Under the pieces are notes generated by a model. The model saw only the letters and a program-made list of their open reading frames with translations, was not told where the DNA came from and did no database searches. A stretch of DNA of 64,000 bases from Azospirillum brasilense (GTDB lineage Bacteria > Pseudomonadota > Alphaproteobacteria > Azospirillales > Azospirillaceae): positions 1,856,501 to 1,920,500 of the forward strand of contig NZ_CP012914.1 of NCBI RefSeq assembly GCF_001315015.1, given 5' to 3'. Of this stretch, positions 55,355 through 63,081 are shown in pieces. The position numbers and the translations under genes were made by a program. How positions within the stretch are numbered: the stretch's first letter is position 1; each line of letters starts with the position of its first letter.

Positions 55355-56668
55355 TCACTCCGGCAGCGCGCCGGCCTGACCGGCGGCGAAGGCCCGCGCC
55401 TGCCCGTGCGTGGCGATACCCCGCTGGTCCAGCCGCGTCAGCAAACCCGCGGCCAGTTCCGCCTCGACCAGGGCGGGGGCAAAGGGACCCATACGGCGGT
55501 CGGTGGCGATGCCGAAGGCGGCGGCCAGCTGCTCCAGTGAGGCCCCCTCCAGCGCCGGATCGAGCACCGCGGCGAGCCGGGCGAGGTCGAGCGTCGGCGG
55601 CGCCTCCGGCTCCGGCAGGCCGGCGTCGCGGCAGGCGCGGGCCAGCGTGCCGAGCGCCGTATCCACACCCCAGCCGACCACCGCGCAACCGCGCAGGGCA
55701 TCGGCGATCACCGGCCAGGCCGCGGCGAAGGGGCGTGCGCCTTCCACCATCGCTGCGGTCACGCCGTGGATCGCGGTGCCCTCCGCCGGGATCGGTGCGC
55801 CGGGATCGACGAACAGCTCCAGCGACAGGCTGCGGAAGACGCGCGGCCCGACCATCCGTACCGTTCCAACCGCGACGACCGGCCCCTCCTCCGCCCGCCC
55901 GGTGGCGGTGGCCACCCACAGGCTGACCATCGGCAGGGCCAGCAGCGGATCCTCGTCGCCGAGATGGACGGGACGGGCGTTGGGGCGCAGGAGCCGCCGC
56001 TCGCCGGACAGCAGCGGCTGCGCCTCCCCCGCCTTCGCCGGGAAGACCAGTGCGATCCCCGACTGGAGCCCCAGATCCTTGACGCGGACCGGCACCTCGC
56101 CTCCCTGGGCGCGGCGCAGCAGGGCGGAGACCATCTGGCCGTCCTCACGCGCCCGCTCGATGGCGCGGAACAGCTCGGGGCGCGACAGGTGGTCGTAGAT
56201 GTCGGCGCCCGCCGCCAGCCCGAGATGGGCAGCGGCCGCGGGGTTCAGCGTGTCGATCCGCCCGAAATCGTCGAGCACCACCACCGGCTCCTCCAGCGCC
56301 GCGATCACGCCGGCCAGCCGCTCGCCTGGACGGTGCTCGCCGTGGCGGCCATGGCGGAGCGCCTCCGCCGCCGCCCGCGCGAGGTCGCCGGCCTCATCCT
56401 CCTTCGCATCGGCGGCGAGGGACGCGGCGCCGCGCCCGCGCCACGCCGACAGGGTCTCGCGCAGCCGGCCCAGATCGCGGAAATGTCGGTTCAGCCGGGC
56501 AAAGGCCATCCACAGCGCCAGCACGCCGAGCCCGACCGCCCCCATGTCCAGCAAGGAACGCTCGGGGTCGGCGACGGCCAGCCGCCCGATCTCCACCCCC
56601 AGGAAAGCGAGCGCCATGCCCGCCACCGCAAAGCCCAGCACCGCCGAACGCCACGCCCCGCCCCGCAT
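55355..56668 (-). CDS. Membrane PAS protein with degenerate DnaQ-like exonuclease domain
   Basis: 437 residues, ATG at 56666-56668 with GGAGG 7 bases upstream. Two membrane segments (about residues 8-28 and 41-57) precede a helical linker and a PAS domain (ALEEPVVVLDDFGRIDTLNPAA at about 124-145, DIYDHLSRPELFRAI). Residues 246-437 resemble the DnaQ epsilon fold: VGTVRMV, IHGVTAAMV, VVGWGVDTAL and a final helix AELAAGLLTRL. The active-site acids seem lost: Exo I is WVATATG (251-257) where D-x-E is expected, and the Exo III His/Asp are absent. A sensor role is more likely than nuclease activity. Confidence 0.75.
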   Translation of the reverse strand: MRGGAWRSAVLGFAVAGMALAFLGVEIGRLAVADPERSLLDMGAVGLGVLALWMAFARLNRHFRDLGRLRETLSAWRGRGAASLAADAKEDEAGDLARAAAEALRHGRHGEHRPGERLAGVIAALEEPVVVLDDFGRIDTLNPAAAAHLGLAAGADIYDHLSRPELFRAIERAREDGQMVSALLRRAQGGEVPVRVKDLGLQSGIALVFPAKAGEAQPLLSGERRLLRPNARPVHLGDEDPLLALPMVSLWVATATGRAEEGPVVAVGTVRMVGPRVFRSLSLELFVDPGAPIPAEGTAIHGVTAAMVEGARPFAAAWPVIADALRGCAVVGWGVDTALGTLARACRDAGLPEPEAPPTLDLARLAAVLDPALEGASLEQLAAAFGIATDRRMGPFAPALVEAELAAGLLTRLDQRGIATHGQARAFAAGQAGALPE

Positions 56669-56766
56669 CGGGCCGCCTCCACACACCGTACGAATGGCGC
56701 GACTGTAGCGCTCCCGGATGCCCGCGGAAAGGGAGCGGGCGGGTCAGCCCTCCCGCTCCTGCCCCG

Positions 56767-57450
56767 CTAATCCGCAGCGAAGCAGTAGAGCAGCCCCGCA
56801 CCACCCGTGCTCTTCAAGGCGTCCTGGCTGCAACCGCCCCGCGTCAGGTGGGAGCTGTTCCAGGATTTGGCCGGCGGGTCGTCGCCGAGCCCGATGCGGT
56901 CGTGATGGCCGACCATGGCGGCGCCCTCCGTCCCGCTGCGGGTCCAGTTGCCGCAGGTCCGGTCCTCAGCGCCGCCGAAGGCAGTTCCGTCCGGCTGGCT
57001 GCCGGTCAGGATGTCGTGGGTGTTTGGGGTGTCGCCGCGGCCCTTGACCATCTCGCCGGTTTCGGTCAGCCCGGTCTCCTTGGTCAGGCCGTTGGTGGCG
57101 TGCAGATCCTCCACGTTGCGGGCGATCACCTGCCCCTTGGTGTTCTGCCAGGGGCCGGCGCCGATGCGGTCGCGGGCGTTCACCGCGGGCCGACCGTCCG
57201 CCGCTTGGATGGACAAATAGGCCTTCCAATCGCGGTTCCCCGCCCCGACGGCCTGCGCCAACTGCCGGCAATGGCGGTCCGCGCCCTCCAGTCCACCGAG
57301 GTCGGCACCTTTCCCCAATCCGACACTGGTGACGAAAAAGCTCATGCCGGTGGAGCCCCCGGACGTCTGCGCCGGCGCCGGTGCCGCCGTCAGCAGAACA
57401 GCCGCCGAAATCGCAGCGCCGATGCCAGCCCCAAAGATGGTGCGGACCAT
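56767..57450 (-). CDS. Secreted lectin/endostatin-like protein
   Basis: 227 residues. Signal peptide (IFGAGIGAAISAAVLLTAAPAPAQ) is followed by MSFFVTSVGLGKGADLGGLEGADRHCRQLAQAVG. A DRIGAGPWQNTKGQVIA block, an HDILTGSQPDGTAF block and a CGNWTRSG...AMVGHHDR stretch lead to SWNSSHLTRGGCSQDALKSTGGAGLLYCFA. The pattern (four Cys, CGNWTS, HxxxGC, LYCF) is that of collagen XV/XVIII endostatin-type C-type-lectin folds, a family also found in bacteria with unknown ligand. It is the last gene before a long A/T-rich gap. Confidence 0.7.
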   Translation of the reverse strand: MVRTIFGAGIGAAISAAVLLTAAPAPAQTSGGSTGMSFFVTSVGLGKGADLGGLEGADRHCRQLAQAVGAGNRDWKAYLSIQAADGRPAVNARDRIGAGPWQNTKGQVIARNVEDLHATNGLTKETGLTETGEMVKGRGDTPNTHDILTGSQPDGTAFGGAEDRTCGNWTRSGTEGAAMVGHHDRIGLGDDPPAKSWNSSHLTRGGCSQDALKSTGGAGLLYCFAAD

Positions 57451-57845
57451 GGATGCCCTCCCCTGCCTTGTTGTTCAGACGATGGTGGACCGTGGACGCC
57501 GGAACGGACGGCTTTATTCCCGCATCCTTTCGGCGCATCATCCAGCCGCATGGCCGATCCTTCTTTTTTGCCCTTCCGGCGCAGCGCGAAATCCCTATCG
57601 TCCCTGACGGCCTCATGCTGGCTCGCGCACAGAATTTAGTACGAATTTCGAACCACTTTATCCCCATAACGATGAAAAGGTTTACGCAACTCAAAATAAT
57701 AATGAGAGAAATCGCGAACAAACACACGCTGTCGTTATCGAAACTTTAAACATTCAAAGACTTATTTGACCGCTGTTAATCGCTCATTAAGGCAGTTTTG
57801 GCAGATTTGATCTTGCGTTCTCCTTCACATTTTTTGGGTTCGGCG
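57451..57845. other. 395-base intergenic region, A/T-rich in its right half
   Basis: There is no supported gene. From about 57600 to 57800 the sequence is far richer in A/T than anything nearby and contains many A runs and GTTAA/TTAA steps. It probably contains the promoters of the flanking genes. No inverted repeat or operator stood out. Confidence 0.5.
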
Positions 57846-58292
57846 ATGGTGATGGTCTACCACCCTTACGCGCTCCAGCATCGGCAGGAACGGCGCTCCG
57901 GGCGCCGGCTTGCGCTGGCCTTGATCGTCGCACTCGGCTTCCCCCTGGCAGCGGGCGCCGGCTACACTCTGGAGACGGTGCGCGGTTACGCGGTGCAGGC
58001 CCGCTTGGCGCAGGCGGTGGACGCCGCAGCGCTGGCCGGTGGCCGGGTGATGTTCGACGACCAGCGGGACGGCCACATCCGCAGCTTCTTCGACAACGCC
58101 TTCACCAAAAGCTTCCTGGGTGCCCACGCCGCGGTGCTGAAGATCGAGGACGACACGCGCAGCGGCGTGCTGACGGTGCATGGACAGGCGACGGTTAAGG
58201 CTCTGTTCACCCGCGTCCTCGGCGGCAGCGATCTGGTCGTGGAGGCGCAGTCGGTCGTCCGCCGCAATGTTCGTGGCCGCAAGGGGGCTTAA
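57846..58292 (+). CDS. TadE/TadG-like membrane protein
   Basis: 148 residues from an ATG in MVMVYHPYALQ; a TTG start 16 codons earlier is possible. One hydrophobic segment (about residues 25-45, LALALIVALGFPLAAGAGY) is followed by ARLAQAVDAAALAGGRVMFDD, the hallmark of Tad pilus-associated proteins (TadE/TadG N-terminus). The rest, KIEDDTRSGVLTVHGQATVKALFTRVLGG, fits the same family. No other tad gene is in the window, so it may be a stand-alone pseudopilin-like protein. Confidence 0.6.
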   Translation: MVMVYHPYALQHRQERRSGRRLALALIVALGFPLAAGAGYTLETVRGYAVQARLAQAVDAAALAGGRVMFDDQRDGHIRSFFDNAFTKSFLGAHAAVLKIEDDTRSGVLTVHGQATVKALFTRVLGGSDLVVEAQSVVRRNVRGRKGA

Positions 58293-58433
58293 ACCCTTCG
58301 AACCGCAACCTTCGGCGCCGTCGGATGGACAGCCACCACGGCGCCGCGCCCCCGCCCGAATTTTTTAAGGCATCGGGAAGCTTTGCGCTGATACCATGCG
58401 GGACTAGGCTTACCCACAACCCGCCGCGCTCCC

Positions 58434-58898
58434 GTGTCCAGCATTCCGTCCCTATCATCGCCGTCGAACACGCACTCCCTGACCGGGATGGGTCGGCTTC
58501 GGCAGATGCTGGCCAGCGAAGCCATCGCGGTGCAGCCCATCCGGCGTGTGCCGGGGGAGCCGGAACGCCGGCGGTCCGACGATGTCTCGGCGGCCGACGA
58601 TGCGCTGAAAAGCGGACAGCGGACGGAGCTGGGCGGAACGGAAGGCAACCGCACCGGCCGTGCCGGCTCATCTTCGAAATTCGCGCTGGACGATGCGGAA
58701 GCCGACAAGGGTCCGGTAACCGGCGCGTCGCCGCGTCTCAGCGCCACGCCAAACGCCAGCTTCATCGCGCAGAGCATCCACCAGGATGCGATGGGCAGCG
58801 GCCTGCACATCGAGCCCTGGTCCGCCGCCATCACCGCCTACCGCAAGGCCGACGCCGCGGCCTATGCGGCCGGTGCGTCGGCTGGGATGTCCGTCTAA
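58434..58898 (+). CDS. Hypothetical protein
   Basis: 154 residues from a GTG, or 136 from the ATG at 58488. The N-terminal half is low-complexity (Ser, Arg, Asp, Gly-rich) and probably disordered. The C-terminal 40 residues (NASFIAQSIHQDAMGSGLHIEPW, then AITAYRKADAAAYAAG) look more ordered and helical. There is no signal peptide and no known family. The ribosome site is weak at either start. It is convergent with bfr. Confidence 0.5.
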   Translation: MSSIPSLSSPSNTHSLTGMGRLRQMLASEAIAVQPIRRVPGEPERRRSDDVSAADDALKSGQRTELGGTEGNRTGRAGSSSKFALDDAEADKGPVTGASPRLSATPNASFIAQSIHQDAMGSGLHIEPWSAAITAYRKADAAAYAAGASAGMSV

Positions 58899-58920
58899 GC
58901 GGCGGACCGTTCCCCATCGC

Positions 58921-59406
58921 TTAGGACGAGGAATCCTCGCCGTAAATCTGCTCCTGCTGGTAGGCGGTCAGGCCCACGCGCTGGATCAGGTCGAGCTGGG
59001 TCTCCAGCCAGTCGATGTGCTCCTCGGTATCCTCCAGGATCTCCCGGAAGATTTCACGGCTCTGATAGTCGCGCACCGCGTCGCAGTCGGCGATGGCTTC
59101 CAGCAGGTTGCCGCGGTTGTGGCTCTCGATGCCCAGATCGGCGGTGAACATCTCCGGCAGATCCTCGCCGATCTTCAGCTTGTGCAGGTCCTGGAGGTTG
59201 GGAAGCCCTTCCAGGAACAGGATGCGCTCGATCAGCTTGTCGGCGTGCTTCATCTCGCCGATGGATTCCTCGTAGACCTTGCCCGCCAGCCGATGCAAGC
59301 CCCAGTTCTTCAACATACGGGCGTGCAGGAAATACTGGTTGATGGCGGTCAGCTCGTTCGTCAGAATCGTGTTGAGGTGCCGGATAACCTTCGGATCACC
59401 TTTCAT
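58921..59406 (-). CDS. bfr: Bacterioferritin
   Basis: 161 residues. [37 protein letters not shown] starts as in E. coli Bfr, with the diiron ligands Glu18, Glu51, His54, Glu94, Glu127 and His130 in the expected blocks ([34 protein letters not shown]). The haem-binding Met is in EMKHAD. It stores iron as a 24-mer with haem. A bfd gene is at 25711-25977. The stop is followed 22 bases on by the end of the convergent hypothetical gene. Confidence 0.95.
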   Translation of the reverse strand: MKGDPKVIRHLNTILTNELTAINQYFLHARMLKNWGLHRLAGKVYEESIGEMKHADKLIERILFLEGLPNLQDLHKLKIGEDLPEMFTADLGIESHNRGNLLEAIADCDAVRDYQSREIFREILEDTEEHIDWLETQLDLIQRVGLTAYQQEQIYGEDSSS

Positions 59407-59529
59407 CTACCCCTCCGTCTTGATTGGCCGCACGGCGTGGCGCGCGGCGCGCTGTTCTTTTGCCCGACGACTGGCGCCAAGTGTAAGCCAATAGCGCAGG
59501 ATCGCAATCGGCTTCCGGTTCGGCTGGCT

Positions 59530-61719
59530 TCACGACCGCTCGCTGCGGACCGCCTCGGCCAGCCGGCGCACCCCCTCGTCTTCGGCCATCGCCTCCACCG
59601 GCAGGCCCAGGCGGCGGCGCCAGTTGGGATGCTGGTCCACAGTGCCCGGCAGGTTCGGCTGCTCCACCTCGCCCAGCGCGTCCTCGATCTGCACCATGGC
59701 GATGCGGCCCGGCGAGCGGGCCAGATAGCGGTGCACCGCCTCCATCAGCTCGCGCGAGAAGGGCTGCGAGCCCTCGTTGTTCGGGTAGCGGACCGGGCGA
59801 AGCCCTTCCCGCTCCAGCGCTTGCAGCATCCACCAGCGGTCCACGCCGCGGTCCCAGATGTCCTTGTTCCGCGCCGCCTCGTCGGGATAGAGGTCCAGCC
59901 GGGCCCGCCAGTCGAGGTCGCGGTTGGTCCAGAAACCCTTGAAGGTGGCGAGGTCGTGGGTGGTCACCGTGACCATGGCCCCCGCGGGATACTCATGCGG
60001 CGCCTTGAACCCGCCGTCGGCGCTGCGCTCGAAATAGAGCACGCGGTAGCTGAGGATGCCGGCCCGCTCCAGCGCCGGGCGGAAGCCCTCCGGCACGGTG
60101 CCGAGATCCTCGCCGATGACGATGCAGCGGTTGCGCCGGCTTTCCAGCGCGATGATCCGCAGCAGATCCTCGAACGGGTACTCGACATAGGCGCCGTCGC
60201 TGCCGTCCGCCGGAATCCAGAACAGGTGCTGCAGGGCCATCACATGGTCGATGCGCAACGCCCCGGCGTGGCGCATGTTGGCGCGCAGCATGGCGATGAA
60301 GCTGCCATAGGCCGATTCGCGCAGGCCAACCGGTGACAGCGGGGCGAGACCCCAGTTCTGCCCCTTCATGTTGAACTGATCCGGCGGCGCGCCGACGTTG
60401 GCGCCCTGCACCAGGATGTCCGACTCGCCCCAGGCCGCCGCCCCGCCGGGATGCGCCGCCACGGCGAGGTCGCGGTAAAAGCCGATGGGCAGCCCGGCCC
60501 GGCGCCCGCGCTCCGCCGCCGTGCCCAGCTGGCGGTCGGCCTCCCATTGCAGATACTCGAAGAACGCCACCCGCTCGGCCTGCTCGGCGGCGAAGGCCTG
60601 GACCTCCGGGCTGTCCGGGATCTGGTAGGCCGGCGGCCAGGTCCGCCACATCCATTGGGACGGGTCGCGCCGGTAGAAATGCTCGTGCAGCGCCTCGAAC
60701 ACGGCGTGGCGGCGCAGCGGCTCGCCCATCTCGCGCCGGAACGCCTCGAACGCCTCGCGTCGCGCGTCGCTCTCGCCGAGCGCGCGGAAGGTGGCGTGCA
60801 GCGCCTCCAGCACCGGCATCTTCAGGGCGGAGACGGCGGGATAATCCACCAGCTCCGTCGCCCGCACGGCAGCCAGCCGCTGCCGGAACTCCTCCGACGC
60901 GATGAGGGCCTGCGCCTGCGGCGTGGCCGCCAGTTCCGGCACCCGCTCCACATCAATGTAGAGGATGTTGAGGAAGGTCCGGCTGCCCGGCGAATAGGGA
61001 CCGATGTGGTTGGGGTCGGCCGGGAACAGCGCGTGCAGCGGGTTCAGCCCGACCAGCCCGGCCCCGAGCCCTGCGGCCGTCTCGGCGAAGCGCCCGAGGT
61101 CGTCGAAGTCGCCGATGCCCCAGTCGTCGCCGCTCTTGAGCGCGTAGAGCTGGAGGCCGATGCCCCAGGTCCGCCCGCCGGGAACCACGTCCTCCACCGT
61201 CAGGCAGCGCTGCGGCGCGACGATCAGCACCGTGCCACCCTCCAGCGTGCCGCCCACGCCCTGGGGACGGATCACCACGGATAGCCGGTGATAGCCGAGC
61301 GGCAGGGTCGGCGGCAGGCGGGTCGAAACCGTCCGACGCTCGTAGGCCACGCCGTCGAGCACGCGCTGCTCGGCCAGCGGCAGGTTGCCGACGCGCAGCG
61401 ACGCGCGGTGGGCGAGCCCGCCCTCCTCGGTCAGCGTCCAGGTCAGTTCGGCGTCCTCCAGGCCGGCCGGGACGGCCAGGGCGAGGTTGAGCGGCGCGCC
61501 TTCGTCGATCACCAGGACGGGGGGCAGCATGCGCCGCCACGCCCGGTCCTCCACCGCGTGCAGACTCGCCGCCAACTCCTCGCCGGTACCGGCGGGATAG
61601 CCCATGGCGGCGGACAAGGCCCGCTTCGTCGCGTCGGAGGTCTCGCGCCGGTTGCCCCAGATGTCATGGTAGAAGGGCTCGATGCCAAGCCGTTCGGCAA
61701 GCCGGTCGAGATCGCTCAT
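59530..61719 (-). CDS. malQ: 4-alpha-glucanotransferase
   Basis: 729 residues of GH77. An N-terminal extension of about 140 residues (beta-sandwich like) precedes GIGLQLYALKSGDDWGIGDFDDLGRFAETAAGLGAGLVGLNPLHALFP. ALRIDHVMALQHLFWIP carries the nucleophile Asp, VIGEDLGTVPEGFR the acid Glu, and VTTHDLATFKGFW the third acid. It transfers alpha-1,4 glucan segments. A response regulator and glgX lie upstream on the same strand (223 and about 1360 bases), suggesting a glycogen-metabolism neighbourhood. Confidence 0.95.
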   Translation of the reverse strand: MSDLDRLAERLGIEPFYHDIWGNRRETSDATKRALSAAMGYPAGTGEELAASLHAVEDRAWRRMLPPVLVIDEGAPLNLALAVPAGLEDAELTWTLTEEGGLAHRASLRVGNLPLAEQRVLDGVAYERRTVSTRLPPTLPLGYHRLSVVIRPQGVGGTLEGGTVLIVAPQRCLTVEDVVPGGRTWGIGLQLYALKSGDDWGIGDFDDLGRFAETAAGLGAGLVGLNPLHALFPADPNHIGPYSPGSRTFLNILYIDVERVPELAATPQAQALIASEEFRQRLAAVRATELVDYPAVSALKMPVLEALHATFRALGESDARREAFEAFRREMGEPLRRHAVFEALHEHFYRRDPSQWMWRTWPPAYQIPDSPEVQAFAAEQAERVAFFEYLQWEADRQLGTAAERGRRAGLPIGFYRDLAVAAHPGGAAAWGESDILVQGANVGAPPDQFNMKGQNWGLAPLSPVGLRESAYGSFIAMLRANMRHAGALRIDHVMALQHLFWIPADGSDGAYVEYPFEDLLRIIALESRRNRCIVIGEDLGTVPEGFRPALERAGILSYRVLYFERSADGGFKAPHEYPAGAMVTVTTHDLATFKGFWTNRDLDWRARLDLYPDEAARNKDIWDRGVDRWWMLQALEREGLRPVRYPNNEGSQPFSRELMEAVHRYLARSPGRIAMVQIEDALGEVEQPNLPGTVDQHPNWRRRLGLPVEAMAEDEGVRRLAEAVRSERS

Positions 61720-61941
61720 TCAGGGGTCCCCGCGTTTGTCGGTCGTGGCGTCTTGGTGGCGTCATTCTGGCCGCAACGGCCTGCGCGCGAGCATTGCGCG
61801 TCGGGCCGATTCCGTCCAGCCCCGAACATTCGAATTTTCATATTGACCGCAACGCTTTCGCGCGCGGCGACGGGGCAAGGGTGACAACGCGCCGCAACCT
61901 TGGATGATCCGGCCTACTTCAGCGGCTCACCATTTGCGGGA

Positions 61942-62994
61942 TCACGACCCCACCGCCTCTTTCGCAGCATCGCCATTCGCCGCGGGCACGACCGTGGCGG
62001 CCCGCGCCGCCTCCGCCTTGGCCGCCTCCGCCTTGGCTTGGGCCATCTGCTCCAGCCGGGTGCGGTAACCGGTCACGGCGGCGGCGACCTCCGCCATCAT
62101 GGCCTCCAGGGAGCGGGCCGCATCCACCGCCTGCATCAGGTCGCGGGCGAGCGCGCGGACGCGCTCCAGCTCCTCCGCCGCGACAGCACCCGATTCGGCC
62201 TGAAGGCGCAGCCGCTCGGCCATCATTTTCAAAGACTTGGCGACGGACTCCGCCGGCCCCGGTTCCCCCAGGTCGTCGAGGCGGCGCAGCAGGTCATCGA
62301 GGAAAGCCGGGACGCGGGCCAGATGCTCCACCGCCATGCGCTCCGGCGGGCGGGCGGGCAGGCCGGTGGCGGCGAACTCGATCAGGAAGGCGACCTGGAC
62401 GCTGATGCGCAGCAGCTTCTGCTCGTTGACGAAGTGGTTGGCCTCGGCCATGAGCTGGCGGGCGTTGATGTGCGCCCAGCGGTTGGTGGCCTTCAGCCGC
62501 AGCGTGTTCGGCGCGTCGAGCAGCGGCACCTGGGCGCCCTCGCGCGGCGACTTGCGCCGGTCGGGGCCAGTGTAGTCGGCGGTCACCACGAACTTCTTGC
62601 GCGATTCGATCAGGGCGGCCAACCGCTCCTGCACCTGCTTGGGCGAGACCGGCTTCACCAGCAGATCGTCGGCCCCGGCGTTGGTGACGCGCATGACCAG
62701 AAGCGGCGTCGGCTGCCACGTCGTGGCGACGATGCAGGCGTAGGGGTTGCGGGTGTCCGGCTCGTTGCGCAGGCGGCGGATGAGGCGCAGCGCCTCCGCC
62801 TCCTCCCCGTCGATGTCCAACAGGATCAGGTCGGGGGTGGCGGCGGTCGCCATGTCCGCCGCGTCCCGGACCGAGCCGTAGGTCTCCGCCCGCTTCATCC
62901 CCAGCCGCGCCAGCACCTCGCGCAGGACGCGCTGGGTGTTGGACTGCGTGTCGATGATGGCGGCATCAACCAGGGAATAGTCGTAATCGGGCAT
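61942..62994 (-). CDS. Response regulator with long helical C-terminus
   Basis: 350 residues. The receiver (about 8-128) has AAIIDTQSNTQRVLREVLARLG, phospho-acceptor Asp in LILLDIDGEEAEALRLIRRLR, and Lys in DLLVKPVSPKQVQERL. A middle part (TGPDRRKSPREGAQVPLLDAPNTLRLKATN) resembles a short linker. The last 170 residues are helical (LAEEANHFVN-type stretch, then Ala/Glu/Lys-rich coiled coil near 310-340) with no DNA-binding or enzyme domain seen. Output is unknown; protein-protein signalling is possible. It lies between glgX and malQ. Confidence 0.75.
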   Translation of the reverse strand: MPDYDYSLVDAAIIDTQSNTQRVLREVLARLGMKRAETYGSVRDAADMATAATPDLILLDIDGEEAEALRLIRRLRNEPDTRNPYACIVATTWQPTPLLVMRVTNAGADDLLVKPVSPKQVQERLAALIESRKKFVVTADYTGPDRRKSPREGAQVPLLDAPNTLRLKATNRWAHINARQLMAEANHFVNEQKLLRISVQVAFLIEFAATGLPARPPERMAVEHLARVPAFLDDLLRRLDDLGEPGPAESVAKSLKMMAERLRLQAESGAVAAEELERVRALARDLMQAVDAARSLEAMMAEVAAAVTGYRTRLEQMAQAKAEAAKAEAARAATVVPAANGDAAKEAVGS

Positions 62995-63081
62995 GCGTCG
63001 ATTCCGCGGAAACCGGAGGTGGAAGGGCCACCCCAGGCCAGGACGTTAGCACAGGCGGAAAATACCGCCTATTGACCCGCA

